From an uncultured Lachnospiraceae bacterium (lineage in GTDB: Bacteria; Bacillota; Clostridia; Lachnospirales; Lachnospiraceae), in NCBI GenBank assembly GCA_944381515.1, contig CALWLM010000021.1, positions 27,045-91,044 on the forward strand: a stretch of 64,000 nucleotides of DNA, in the 5' to 3' direction. Under the pieces are notes generated by a model, which had not been told where the DNA came from, made no database searches, and saw nothing but the letters and a program-made list of their open reading frames with translations. The translations under genes were made by a program, and so were the position numbers. Position 1 is the stretch's first letter; each line of letters begins with the position of its first letter. Below, in pieces: positions 1 through 8,458 of this stretch.

Positions 1-223
1 GCCGCAGAGTCCCCTTCTTTTCCTCCCGGGGCCGAATCCCATGAAAGGTCTGGGGACGAAACAGGAGGACGTCTCCGGCCCCCGCCTCCAGAGTTTCCTC
101 CCCCGCCTGTACGATGGCCTCTCCCTCCGATACCACCACCAGCTGAAAAAAGGTATGCTCATGAAGCTTGTTTTCCCAATCCTGCGAATACTTTCCGCAC
201 CATAAGATATCATATCCGTTCAA
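1..223 (-). CDS. AraC-family regulator, N-terminal cupin part (truncated by window edge)
   Basis: Reading the minus strand from a TTG at 221-223 gives an open frame running off the left edge (about 74 codons). It begins LNGYDILWCGKYSQDW and contains a cupin-like stretch (HEHTFFQLVVVSEGEA, then GAGDVLLFRP) typical of the sugar-binding N-terminal half of AraC-type regulators. A GAAGGAG Shine-Dalgarno lies 8 nt upstream of this TTG, and an in-frame TAA lies further upstream, so the start is well placed. The helix-turn-helix half lies outside the window. It is divergent from the AraC-type gene starting at 396. Confidence 0.6.
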   Translation of the reverse strand, partial: MNGYDILWCGKYSQDWENKLHEHTFFQLVVVSEGEAIVQAGEETLEAGAGDVLLFRPQTFHGIRPREEKKGTLR

Positions 224-303
224 AGACAACACTCCTTCGGCTCTTTATAAACAGCTTACAGCCTTATTATGAGACATGAAGACAGATAAAAAAAGGAATA
301 TCG

Positions 304-332
304 TCCACAAAACCTGTCATTTATGCTAAAAT
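304..332 (+). promoter_or_regulatory. Possible promoter of the AraC-type gene at 396
   Basis: An extended -10 TGCTAAAAT (327-332) is preceded at 17 nt by TCCACA, a weak -35. The site lies in the 172-bp gap between two divergent AraC-type genes. Only the -10 is convincing. Confidence 0.35.
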
Positions 333-395
333 AGTCCTGTCTCGTGCAGACAGCATTAAGGATAGACTCAGACAGAATCAGCAGGAGGATTGACA

Positions 396-1364
396 ATGGA
401 TTACAGACAGGCTCCCACATTTATGGAAAAAGCACAGATGTTTGACAAATGCGATTTCTGCAAAATTTTTGAAGCCACGGACAAACACCCCACAGGGCAT
501 ATTCCCCACTATCACGATTATACGCAGATCTGGTATGTCCGCCGGGGCTGCTGTGAGCATTGGCTGGAGGGGAAAAAATATGAAATGGCCAGAGGAAACG
601 TATTTGTTCTGCCCCCTTCCCTGGCACATATGACCCAGTTTCAAAAGGATTCCGCCATCATTTGCTGCGAATTCGATTTAAATCAGCTTTTTGGCGAACA
701 AAAAGGAGCAGACACCCCTTCCATATCGCTTCCGGTGCAATCTGCTCTGAATATTATTTCTTTTAATCTTTTCTTTTCACAGAACGACAAGGTAAAGTCC
801 AATTTCGTCCTCTCTCCCATGGCGGAGCAGGAAGTAGGCGCACGGATGAAAACGCTCCTCCGCGAATACGAAGAGGAGCGGGTATACTATCAGGAATTTC
901 TGCGGGTGGAGATCCAGGGGCTTTTGCTGCTCCTTGCCCGGGAATTTCATCAATCGCCCATCCATGACGCCTCGGTGGAGATCTATAATCAAAATAAGGC
1001 AATGATGGAAAAGGCTATCGAATATATTGACGAACATTATGCAGAACAGCTGACCCTGGAACAGGTCTGCCGCCTGTCCACCCTGTCCAAGACCTATTTC
1101 TGCTACCTGTTCAAGCTGATGACCCAGCAGACCTTTGTGGAGTATATGCTGAATCTGCGCATTCGCCATGCCTCGGCGCTTTTGGAGAACAGTTCTCTGT
1201 CCATCACCACCATCGGAGGCATGGTGGGTTTTAACGACTCCACCCACTTTTCCCGAACCTTTCATCGTCTGGTGGGCATGTCGCCCCGCAGCTACCGCTC
1301 GCTGAAACGAGGTTCCGGCGCAGAGGACAGCTCCACCGGCAGTCCTAAAGAGGCGGAGCGGTAG
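396..1364 (+). CDS. AraC-family transcriptional regulator
   Basis: The protein has 322 residues. An N-terminal cupin-like sensor half (HIPHYHDYTQIWYVRRG, GNVFVLPPS) is followed by a C-terminal double helix-turn-helix (YIDEHYAEQLTLEQVCRLS..., GFNDSTHFSRTFHRLVGMSP), the standard AraC arrangement for carbohydrate-responsive activators. AGGAGG at 383-388 lies 7 nt before the ATG at 396, which is preferred to an in-frame TTG at 390. Its last 73 bases overlap the 3' end of the convergent Gfo/Idh gene. The target is unknown; the adjacent hexuronate operon is plausible but has a second, better-placed AraC gene at its own promoter. Confidence 0.85.
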   Translation: MDYRQAPTFMEKAQMFDKCDFCKIFEATDKHPTGHIPHYHDYTQIWYVRRGCCEHWLEGKKYEMARGNVFVLPPSLAHMTQFQKDSAIICCEFDLNQLFGEQKGADTPSISLPVQSALNIISFNLFFSQNDKVKSNFVLSPMAEQEVGARMKTLLREYEEERVYYQEFLRVEIQGLLLLLAREFHQSPIHDASVEIYNQNKAMMEKAIEYIDEHYAEQLTLEQVCRLSTLSKTYFCYLFKLMTQQTFVEYMLNLRIRHASALLENSSLSITTIGGMVGFNDSTHFSRTFHRLVGMSPRSYRSLKRGSGAEDSSTGSPKEAER

Positions 1365-2356
1365 GCTCCCAGCACCAGCTCCACAGCCTTCCTGCCCTCC
1401 CGGCCGTCCACTAGAAGGGGCGTCCCGTCAAGAATGGAAGAGACCAGATCCGCCACCTGGCATATATGCCCCTGCGTATCAAGCTCTGCGGCGTTTCGGT
1501 GGGAGGCTCCGGCCTTTTGCTCCTCTGTTTTCGGCTGCTTGGCCGGTGCGCTTCCGCCATCCTCCATTTCCAGCCGGACGATCCGGTCTTCCTCCAGGGT
1601 CAGAGTACCCTTATCGCCGCACAGCTCTATCCTTCTGGGATAACCGGGATATACGCTGGTAGCTGCCTCGATCACCCCCAGAGCGCCGTTTTCAAACTGC
1701 AAAACGGCGCTCAGCGTGTCTTCGGTCTCAATCCGGCGGCTCAGCGTAGCCGAACAGGCATACACGCTTGACACCGGACCGGCAATGTATTGAACCAGGT
1801 CGACGCCGTGTATTCCCTGATTCATCAGGGCCCCGCCACCGTCCATATCCCAGGTTCCGCGCCAGGGGCTGGCGTCGTAGTATTCCTGGCTCCGATAATA
1901 CTTCATATAAAGCCCCACGCTGACCAGCCGCCCCAGAGCGCCCTCGCCCACCAGCCGCTTTGCCCGGGCCACATCCGGCGAGAAGCGCAGCTGACTGACC
2001 ACGCAGACCTTTCGGTTGTATTTCTCTCCCGCCTCAATAAGACGGTCGCAGTCGTCCAGCGTGAGGGCCATGGGCTTTTCGATCAGCACATGCTTTCCGT
2101 GCTCCAGCGCCTCCAGGGCAATCCGGGCATGCAGGCCGCTGGGAACGCAGATCGACACGGCCGATACTTGCTCATCCTCCCATATCTCCCGAAACGAAGA
2201 ATAGCACCTCGTTCCGGTTTCCGCCGCCATCCGGCCGGCAGAAGCATAATCCTCAGCATAAACGCCTACTAACCGGGCCCTCTCCACCGCCCGAACGGCC
2301 GCCGCATGATAACGGGAAATCATCCCGCAGCCAATGATCGCAAATCCAACTTTCAT
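1292..2356 (-). CDS. Gfo/Idh/MocA-family oxidoreductase
   Basis: The protein has 354 residues. An N-terminal Rossmann fold (IIGCGMISRYHAA) is followed by the EKPMAL motif that carries the family's catalytic lysine, then a C-terminal alpha/beta substrate domain. Family members are NAD(P)-dependent dehydrogenases or epimerases acting on sugars, inositols or uronates. It is the last gene of the hexuronate operon, 39 nt after kdgK, so an oxidation or epimerisation step on a sugar acid feeding that pathway is a reasonable inference. The exact substrate cannot be read from sequence. GAGGGG precedes the ATG. Confidence 0.85.
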   Translation of the reverse strand: MKVGFAIIGCGMISRYHAAAVRAVERARLVGVYAEDYASAGRMAAETGTRCYSSFREIWEDEQVSAVSICVPSGLHARIALEALEHGKHVLIEKPMALTLDDCDRLIEAGEKYNRKVCVVSQLRFSPDVARAKRLVGEGALGRLVSVGLYMKYYRSQEYYDASPWRGTWDMDGGGALMNQGIHGVDLVQYIAGPVSSVYACSATLSRRIETEDTLSAVLQFENGALGVIEAATSVYPGYPRRIELCGDKGTLTLEEDRIVRLEMEDGGSAPAKQPKTEEQKAGASHRNAAELDTQGHICQVADLVSSILDGTPLLVDGREGRKAVELVLGAYRSASLGLPVELSSAPEPRFSER

Positions 2357-2395
2357 ATGCCCCTCACACTTCCTTTCCGCTTATCTCTGTATCCG

Positions 2396-3421
2396 TTATC
2401 GCTGCACCCGTCCGGAAGCGTCTCCCCCAGCCAGGGCGCGTACCTCCGCCTCCGATACCATATTGAAGTCTCCTTCGACGGAATGCTTCAGGCAGGAGGC
2501 CGCCACGGCAAACTCCAGCGCCCCCTGAGGACTCTCCCCGTTTAACAAGGCGGCGATCAGGCCGGCGGCAAAGCTGTCTCCCCCGCCCACACGGTCGACA
2601 ATATGCACGCCGTATTTCTTGCTGAAACAACTCTCCTTCCCGCTGCGAAGCATGGCCGACCAGTTGTTGTCGCTGGCCGACAGAGATTCTCGCAGGGTGA
2701 TTGCCACCTGGCGAAATCCAAAGCGTTCCTCCAGCTGCCTGGCCACATCCTCATAACCGGCCCGGCTCACCGTCCCTGCCGTCACATCCGTGCCGGCCGC
2801 CCGGATGCCGAAGACATCCGCCGCATCCTCCTCATTGGCAATGCAGACGTCCACATACCGGCACAGTTCTCCCATGACCTGCTCCGCCTTTTCACGGCTC
2901 CACAGCTTCTTGCGGTAATTGAGGTCACAGGAAACGGTGATTCCCATCTCCTTGGCCGTCCGGCAGGCTTCCAGGCAGATATCTGCCGGCCCGTCTCCCA
3001 GCGCCGGCGTGATACCGGTGAAATGAAACCAGTCCGCCCCTTTCAGGATTTCCTTCCAGTCAAAATCCTCCGGCGAGGACTCTGCAAAGGAAGAGCCCGC
3101 TCTGTCATAGATAACCTTGGAGGGGCGCTGGGAGGCTCCCTTTTCCAGATAATAAATCCCCAGCCGGTTTCCGCCCCGCGCGATATAAGAAGTGTCCACC
3201 CCGAAGCGGCGCAGCGAATTGAGGGCCGCCTGACCGATCTCATGGGCAGGGAGTTTTGTCACAAAAGCGGCGTCCAGACCAAAATTGGCCAGGGATACGG
3301 CCACATTGGCCTCCCCTCCTCCATAGGTTGCCCCCAGACGGTCCGCCTGTACAAAACGGTAATATCCCTCCGGCGCCAGCCGCAGCATAATCTCGCCAAA
3401 CGTCACCACTCTTCCCTTCAT
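2396..3421 (-). CDS. kdgK: 2-dehydro-3-deoxygluconokinase (PfkB family)
   Basis: The protein has 341 residues. It phosphorylates 2-keto-3-deoxygluconate (KDG) with ATP to give KDPG. The PfkB fold is evident from the N-terminal GGGEANVAVSLANFG and the C-terminal signature DRVGGGDSFAAGL, where Asp282 would be the catalytic base and GGGD the anion hole. The ATG at 3419-3421 overlaps the eda stop in an ATGA quartet and has AAGGAG 8 nt upstream; a longer in-frame start lies inside eda and is not preferred. The neighbours eda, uxaC, uxuB and uxuA fix the substrate as KDG rather than another sugar. Confidence 0.92.
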   Translation of the reverse strand: MKGRVVTFGEIMLRLAPEGYYRFVQADRLGATYGGGEANVAVSLANFGLDAAFVTKLPAHEIGQAALNSLRRFGVDTSYIARGGNRLGIYYLEKGASQRPSKVIYDRAGSSFAESSPEDFDWKEILKGADWFHFTGITPALGDGPADICLEACRTAKEMGITVSCDLNYRKKLWSREKAEQVMGELCRYVDVCIANEEDAADVFGIRAAGTDVTAGTVSRAGYEDVARQLEERFGFRQVAITLRESLSASDNNWSAMLRSGKESCFSKKYGVHIVDRVGGGDSFAAGLIAALLNGESPQGALEFAVAASCLKHSVEGDFNMVSEAEVRALAGGDASGRVQR

Positions 3422-4089
3422 CCTGCGCTCCTTTCTGCTCTCGTTCCCCGGCACCTTGCCACAAGCTGCACGGCCTCCCGGGTCAACTGGCGAATCCTGT
3501 CAAAATCGCCTGCCGCAATTAAATCTCCTTTTACCATCCAGCTGCCGCCGCAGGCCAGCACCCGGTCAAAGGCCAGATACTCCTCCACGTTGCCCGCATG
3601 GATTCCGCCGGTGGGCATAAAGCGCACATCCCGGTACGGGGCGGCCAGAGCCCGGATAAAACGGATTCCGCCGGCAGCCTCCGCCGGGAAAAACTTCACC
3701 GTCCGAAGCCCCCGCTCCATGGCCTGCTCGATCTCCCCCGGCGTCATGCAGCCCGGAATCATGGGATAGTTCTGTCCCAGGCAGTAATCCAGCAGCTTTA
3801 CATTAAGGCCGGGACTCACCAGAAAGGCCGCTCCCGCCTCCATGGCCTGATCCGCCTGCCGGGGCGTGAGGACGGTTCCGGCTCCCACCAGCATATGAGG
3901 AAACTCCCTTTTCAGGACAGCGATCGCCTCCGCCGCAGCCTCCGTGCGAAAGGTCACCTCCGCACAGGGCAGGCCGCCATCGCAGAGAGCCTCTCCCAGC
4001 CGGGGAGCGTCCTCTGCCCGGTCGATCACCACCACCGGTACAATCCCGATTGTTCCAATTCTATCCAAAATCTCATTCATGGCATCCAT
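3418..4089 (-). CDS. eda: KDPG aldolase (2-keto-3-deoxy-6-phosphogluconate aldolase)
   Basis: The protein has 223 residues. It cleaves KDPG to pyruvate and glyceraldehyde 3-phosphate, the final step of hexuronate breakdown. The class I aldolase features are present: AEVTFRTE near the N-terminus and LRTVKFFPAEAAGG, where Lys132 is the expected Schiff-base lysine. The start is chosen at the ATG at 4089 (MDAMNEI) because GGGAG lies 8 nt upstream; an ATG two codons earlier sits too close to it. The gene start overlaps the end of uxaC by 17 nt and its stop overlaps kdgK (ATGA), which suggests translational coupling. Confidence 0.92.
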   Translation of the reverse strand: MDAMNEILDRIGTIGIVPVVVIDRAEDAPRLGEALCDGGLPCAEVTFRTEAAAEAIAVLKREFPHMLVGAGTVLTPRQADQAMEAGAAFLVSPGLNVKLLDYCLGQNYPMIPGCMTPGEIEQAMERGLRTVKFFPAEAAGGIRFIRALAAPYRDVRFMPTGGIHAGNVEEYLAFDRVLACGGSWMVKGDLIAAGDFDRIRQLTREAVQLVARCRGTRAERSAG

Positions 4090-5515
4090 GTACATTCTCC
4101 CTTCCCCCTGCCGTCTCCTCCAGAGAAAACCCGAAATATCGAACGGCATTGTTATAGCAGATATCCTGCACCAGTCTGCCCAGATACGCCTCATCCCCCG
4201 GACACTCGCCCGCTTCGGCCCACTGACCGATCAGGCCGCAGAGCAGCCTGCGGAAATACTCATGGCGCACGTAGGAGAGAAAGCTGCGGGAATCCGTCAG
4301 CATTCCGATGAAGTTCCCCAAAAGCCCCTGGCTGGCCAGCCCGGTCAGATGATCCCTTATCCCCCGGATATGATCGTTAAACCACCAGGCGCTTCCATGC
4401 TGGATGGAGGCCTCCCCCTGAAAGCTGCCGATCACGCTGTCAATCCCGGCATTCTCTCCGGGCAGCAGGCTGTACAGCACCAGCTTGCCAAGGGCGCCTG
4501 ACTGGCTAATCCTATCCAGAAGCTGCGCCAGCTCATGGTTCTGCGTTCCCGATCCCATGCAGTCAAAGCCCGTATCCGCGCCCAAAAGACGGCTCCGTCT
4601 GCTGTCCGCTCCTCGCAGGCAGCCGTAATGCAGCTGCATAACCCAGCCTCTGCGGACGCAGATATCGCTCAAAAGCAGGATAAAGGCCGACTGAATCTTT
4701 TCCCGATCACCGGGCAATAGCCCTCCTCCGGCCGATACCCGGGCAAATATTTTTTCCAGCTCCTCCTCGCCGGCCGGTACAAAGCAGGCGCGGTCTACAC
4801 TCAGGTCGGCCGTGCGGCAGCCGGCCCGGTCAAAATAGTCCGCCCGCTTCTCCAAGGCCCTTTTCAGGGCGGCGAAACTGTCGATCTTACTCTCGGCCGC
4901 CTCGCCCAGACGCAGCAGATAAGAGGCAAAGTCTTCCTTCTCCCAGCTCATGGCTGCATCGGGCCGAAAGGCCGGCAGCACCTGTACCGAAAAGCTCTCG
5001 TCCTCCCGGATCAGCCTGTGCCAGCGCAGATCGTCCGCCGGATCGTCCGTGGTACATAACAGGGTAACGCCAGAGCGGCTTATCAGGCTTCGGGCGCTGA
5101 TCTGCTGCTGTTCCAGCTTTTCGCTGCACAGCCGCCAGACCTCTCCGGCCGTATGACGGTTCAATATTCCGTCATAGCCAAAATACCGGCGCAGCTCCAG
5201 ATGACTCCAGTGATAGAGCGGATTGCCCACCGCCCGCTCCAGCGTCCCGGCCCACTGCGCAAACTTTTCCTCTCCCGGCGCGTCTCCTGTGATAAAACGC
5301 TCCTCCACTCCGGCCGCCCGCATCAGCCGCCATTTGTAGTGGTCTCCCGACAGCCACAGTTCGGCCATATCTGTAAAGCGGCGGTCCTGGGCAATCTCCT
5401 GCACGCTCAGATGGCAGTGATAGTCCACGATCGGCATAGGCTGCGCATAACGATGATAAAGCCTGCGGGCCATGTCCGTATCCAGCAAAAAATCGTCGCC
5501 TAAAAATTCCTTCAT
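4073..5515 (-). CDS. uxaC: Glucuronate (uronate) isomerase
   Basis: The protein has 480 residues, a typical UxaC length. It interconverts D-glucuronate and D-fructuronate, and D-galacturonate and D-tagaturonate. The N-terminus MKEFLGDDFLLDTDMARRLY is family-typical and is followed by the metal-ligand motif VDYHCHLS of the amidohydrolase-like fold. The ATG at 5513-5515 overlaps the uxuB stop (ATGA). It supplies fructuronate to UxuB. Confidence 0.93.
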   Translation of the reverse strand: MKEFLGDDFLLDTDMARRLYHRYAQPMPIVDYHCHLSVQEIAQDRRFTDMAELWLSGDHYKWRLMRAAGVEERFITGDAPGEEKFAQWAGTLERAVGNPLYHWSHLELRRYFGYDGILNRHTAGEVWRLCSEKLEQQQISARSLISRSGVTLLCTTDDPADDLRWHRLIREDESFSVQVLPAFRPDAAMSWEKEDFASYLLRLGEAAESKIDSFAALKRALEKRADYFDRAGCRTADLSVDRACFVPAGEEELEKIFARVSAGGGLLPGDREKIQSAFILLLSDICVRRGWVMQLHYGCLRGADSRRSRLLGADTGFDCMGSGTQNHELAQLLDRISQSGALGKLVLYSLLPGENAGIDSVIGSFQGEASIQHGSAWWFNDHIRGIRDHLTGLASQGLLGNFIGMLTDSRSFLSYVRHEYFRRLLCGLIGQWAEAGECPGDEAYLGRLVQDICYNNAVRYFGFSLEETAGGRENVHGCHE

Positions 5516-7146
5516 TTCTCCGCCTCCGCTTTCACTCCCGTATATTTTTCCAGAGTACGGCGCACCGCTCCCGGGCCTGCCTTCAGCTCGGACAGATAGC
5601 CGCAGACCTTCTGCGCAAGCCCGGCCTCGTACAGATCCACCCCAAAGATATCGCTGCGGCGGCAGACAGGACCGACAATAGCCTCCACATCCTGCTCCTC
5701 TCCCAGCCGCAGCTGCGATGCAGCCGGACGCAGCTCCTCCAGCAGAGGGTCTGGGCTCAGAGTAAATTCCCTTCCCTCGTCGTCCACCGCCATCAGATAG
5801 CGCAGCCAGCCGGCCAGAGCCAGGGGAATCCACGTAAGCTTCGCGGCCGCCCCCTGTCCCAGCCTCTCGTAGGCCCGGATTGTCTCGCCGAAGCGGACAG
5901 CCAGCTTCTGCGAAGTATCCGTAGCGATACGCTGGGGCGTATCCGGCAGAAAGGGATTGGGCAGTCTATCTTCTATAACTGTGTCGATAAATTCCCTGGG
6001 ATTCAAAATCCCCGGATCGACTACCATGGGCAGGCCCTCCAGATAACCGATTCCCCGAATCAGCCGCACCAGCGTCTCATCCTTCATCTCCTCAGAGATC
6101 CGCTCATAGCCCAGCAGGCAGCCATATACCGCCAGAGCCGTATGCAGAGGATTGAGGCAGGTACACACCTTCATGCGCTCCGTCTTTTCCACCGTCTCCC
6201 GGTCGGCAAAGAGGAAACCGGCCCGCTCAAGCTGCGGACGTCCTGCGGGAAATTTATCCTCTATAACCAGATATTCGCACTCCTCCGCATTGACAAAGGC
6301 GGAAGCGTAGGTGCCCCGCGCCGTTACAATCCGGTCCATGCCCTCCACTCCGTCTGCCTTCAGAATATCCCGCACCGCTTCGTCGGGACGGGGCGTGATC
6401 TTGTCGATCATGGTCCAGGGAAAGCTGACCTTGGTCTCGTCATTGAGATAGGAGACAAAGCCCTTCTGCACAAGCCCCTTCTCCTCCCAGCCCTGGGCCA
6501 GTACAAGGACAGCCTCCTTTAACCGGTCCCCATTGTGAGAGCAGTTGTCCATGCTCACCAGCGCCACCGGCTTTTCCCCGGCGCAGTAACGGGTGTAGAG
6601 AAGACTGGCCACCTTGCCCATATAGCTTAAGGGCTGGCCCGGTCCGGCCTCAATATCGGCCTTCACCGCTCCTTGCAGCTCTCCCTGTCCGTCCCGGAGC
6701 TGATATCCTTTCTCCGTGATCGTAAAAGAAGCCAACTGCAAAGAATCCCCGGCAAAAATCCGGCGCAGCCGTTCAAAATCTTCCGGCCGGTCCGCATTTG
6801 CCGCCAGCGCCTCGGCTATACTGCCAATCACCGTCTTGGCCACGGTCCCGTCGGAACGCAGGGTAGCCAAAATCGTCAGATTGTCATGGGGCGCATAGAC
6901 GGCGCGTATAATCTCATCGTCAAAGCCCTCGGCCACCACGATTCCCCGGTCCAGCGCCCCTTCATTCAGGAGCCGCTGCACCGCATGAGCCTGGTAGGCG
7001 CGAAAGATATTGCCGGCTCCAAAATGCACCCAAAAAGGCTCTTCCCAGGTCCGCCGCAGCATCTCCTCCCGATCAAAAAGAGGAAGCTCATAGCCGGCCT
7101 CCTCCCAGGCCTGCCGGTCTTTTAGTCCCTGTGTGTTTAACTGCAT
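5512..7146 (-). CDS. uxuB: Fructuronate reductase (mannitol dehydrogenase family)
   Basis: The protein has 544 residues. It reduces D-fructuronate to D-mannonate with NADH. The nucleotide-binding motif HFGAGNIFRAYQAHAVQ is typical of the mannitol dehydrogenase/UxuB/UxaB superfamily. Tagaturonate reductase (UxaB) is a close alternative, but the gene directly follows uxuA and no altronate dehydratase is present, so UxuB fits better. An ATG at 7161 overlaps the uxuA stop as ATGA, but AGGAGG lies at ideal distance from the ATG at 7146, which is preferred. Confidence 0.87.
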   Translation of the reverse strand: MQLNTQGLKDRQAWEEAGYELPLFDREEMLRRTWEEPFWVHFGAGNIFRAYQAHAVQRLLNEGALDRGIVVAEGFDDEIIRAVYAPHDNLTILATLRSDGTVAKTVIGSIAEALAANADRPEDFERLRRIFAGDSLQLASFTITEKGYQLRDGQGELQGAVKADIEAGPGQPLSYMGKVASLLYTRYCAGEKPVALVSMDNCSHNGDRLKEAVLVLAQGWEEKGLVQKGFVSYLNDETKVSFPWTMIDKITPRPDEAVRDILKADGVEGMDRIVTARGTYASAFVNAEECEYLVIEDKFPAGRPQLERAGFLFADRETVEKTERMKVCTCLNPLHTALAVYGCLLGYERISEEMKDETLVRLIRGIGYLEGLPMVVDPGILNPREFIDTVIEDRLPNPFLPDTPQRIATDTSQKLAVRFGETIRAYERLGQGAAAKLTWIPLALAGWLRYLMAVDDEGREFTLSPDPLLEELRPAASQLRLGEEQDVEAIVGPVCRRSDIFGVDLYEAGLAQKVCGYLSELKAGPGAVRRTLEKYTGVKAEAEK

Positions 7147-7157
7147 CTGTCTCCTCC

Positions 7158-8231
7158 TCATCCCTTTCTGTGCTGCTTGTCAATGGCCTCCCACAGCCCG
7201 TTGATATAGGCCGCTCCCAGAGCTCTGTCGTAGAGGCCGTATCCCGGCATGGCCTTTTCCCCCCAGATCATTCTCCCGTGATCCGGGCGAATCGGCCCGG
7301 CAAAACCGATCTCATACAGAGCCTTTACAATCTCGTACATGTCAAAGCTTCCGTCCGACGACAGATGGGCCGCCTCCTCGAAGTTATCCGGCGAATGGAA
7401 TTTCAGATTCCGCACATGGGCAAAATGGATGCGCCCTTTGAGCGAGCGAATCATATCCGGCAGGTCGTTCTCCAGATTCGTCCCATAGGAGCCGGAGCAG
7501 AAGGTCACGCCGTTGTGGGGATTGTCCACCATCTTCATCATCCGGAGAATGTTCTCCTTGTTGATTATAATCCGGGGCAGGCCAAAGACGCTCCAGGCCG
7601 GATCATCCGGATGAATCGCCATATTGATATCGTAGGCGTCGCAGACCGGCATGATCCGCTCCAGAAAATATTTCAGATTGGCAAAAAGGGCCTCGTCGTC
7701 CACATCCCGGTACAGCTCAAACAGCTCCTTTACATGAGCCATCCGCTCCGGTTCCCAGCCCGGCATAACCGATCCGTTCATGTCTCCCTCAATGGAGGCA
7801 AACATCTTCTCCGGGTCCAGAGCATCCACCGCCGCCTGGGTGTAGGCCAGCACCGTCGAACCGTCGGCCCGGACCCTGGCAAGCTCCGTTCGGGTCCAAT
7901 CAAAAACCGGCATAAAATTGTAGCAGACCATGTGAATGTCTTCCTCGCCCAGATTTTTGAGCGTCTCGATGTAGTTGTCAATATAGCGGTCCCGATCCTC
8001 GCTGCCGGTCTTGATGGCATCGTGTACGTTGACGCTCTCGATGCCGGATATGCGAAGGCCGGCCTCCTCCACCTCCCGTTTTCTATCGCGAATCTTTTCT
8101 CTGCTCCACACGTCTCCCGGAGCCGTATCGTACAATGTCGTAATAACGCCGGTCACGCCGGGAATCTGTCGGATCTGGCTGAGAGTCACCGTATCGTACC
8201 CCGGGCCAAACCACCGCAATGTCATCTCCAT
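7158..8231 (-). CDS. uxuA: Mannonate dehydratase
   Basis: The protein has 357 residues. It dehydrates D-mannonate to 2-keto-3-deoxygluconate. The N-terminus MEMTLRWFGPGYDTVTLSQI and the following IPGVTGVITTLYD are characteristic of UxuA (TIM-barrel, Mn-dependent family). AGGAGG stands 7 nt before the ATG at 8231; the upstream extension of the frame has no good ribosome site. It is the first gene of the operon and lies immediately downstream of a promoter at 8261-8290. Confidence 0.94.
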   Translation of the reverse strand: MEMTLRWFGPGYDTVTLSQIRQIPGVTGVITTLYDTAPGDVWSREKIRDRKREVEEAGLRISGIESVNVHDAIKTGSEDRDRYIDNYIETLKNLGEEDIHMVCYNFMPVFDWTRTELARVRADGSTVLAYTQAAVDALDPEKMFASIEGDMNGSVMPGWEPERMAHVKELFELYRDVDDEALFANLKYFLERIMPVCDAYDINMAIHPDDPAWSVFGLPRIIINKENILRMMKMVDNPHNGVTFCSGSYGTNLENDLPDMIRSLKGRIHFAHVRNLKFHSPDNFEEAAHLSSDGSFDMYEIVKALYEIGFAGPIRPDHGRMIWGEKAMPGYGLYDRALGAAYINGLWEAIDKQHRKG

Positions 8232-8260
8232 ATTTCCGCCTCCTTCGCAGGTATATGGCA

Positions 8261-8290
8261 ATTTTAACAAAAAACGCCCTCCCCAATCAA
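8261..8290 (-). promoter_or_regulatory. Promoter of the uxuA operon
   Basis: On the minus strand, TTGATT (8285-8290), an 18-nt spacer and TAAAAT (8261-8266) with a TG-type extension stand about 30 nt upstream of uxuA. The site is shared with the regulatory region of the divergent AraC gene. Confidence 0.65.
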
Positions 8291-8311
8291 TTGATACGGT
8301 TGTTGTATACA

Positions 8312-8340
8312 TTGTAAAACTTGCTATTTCCGGTTAAAAT
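8312..8340 (+). promoter_or_regulatory. Probable promoter of the AraC gene at 8459
   Basis: TTGTAA (8312-8317), a 17-nt spacer and TAAAAT (8335-8340). The predicted leader contains the polypurine tract at 8398-8456. Confidence 0.5.
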
Positions 8341-8397
8341 AGAAACAAAAAGCAGGCACAAAACAGGACCGAACCAAAAAAGCCCAGCCCGCGGGAT

Positions 8398-8456
8398 AAA
8401 GGGAAGAGGAAAAGGAAAAGGAAGAGAGAGAAAGAGAAAAAGGGAAAGGGAGAGAA
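8398..8456 (+). repeat. 59-nt uninterrupted polypurine tract
   Basis: Every base from 8398 to 8456 on the plus strand is A or G, made of runs such as AAAAGG and GAGAG. It lies immediately upstream of the AraC start codon and contains several Shine-Dalgarno-like GGAAG/GGGAG elements. Confidence 0.85.
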
Positions 8457-8458
8457 CG

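Noticed and set aside
2603..3769. 388-codon plus-strand open frame opposite kdgK and eda
   Set aside because: It is antisense to genes with clear family motifs, has no ribosome site and its translation shows no recognisable fold; it is a GC-rich shadow.
7131..8267. 378-codon plus-strand open frame opposite uxuA
   Set aside because: It mirrors uxuA, which has a good ribosome site, promoter and family signature.
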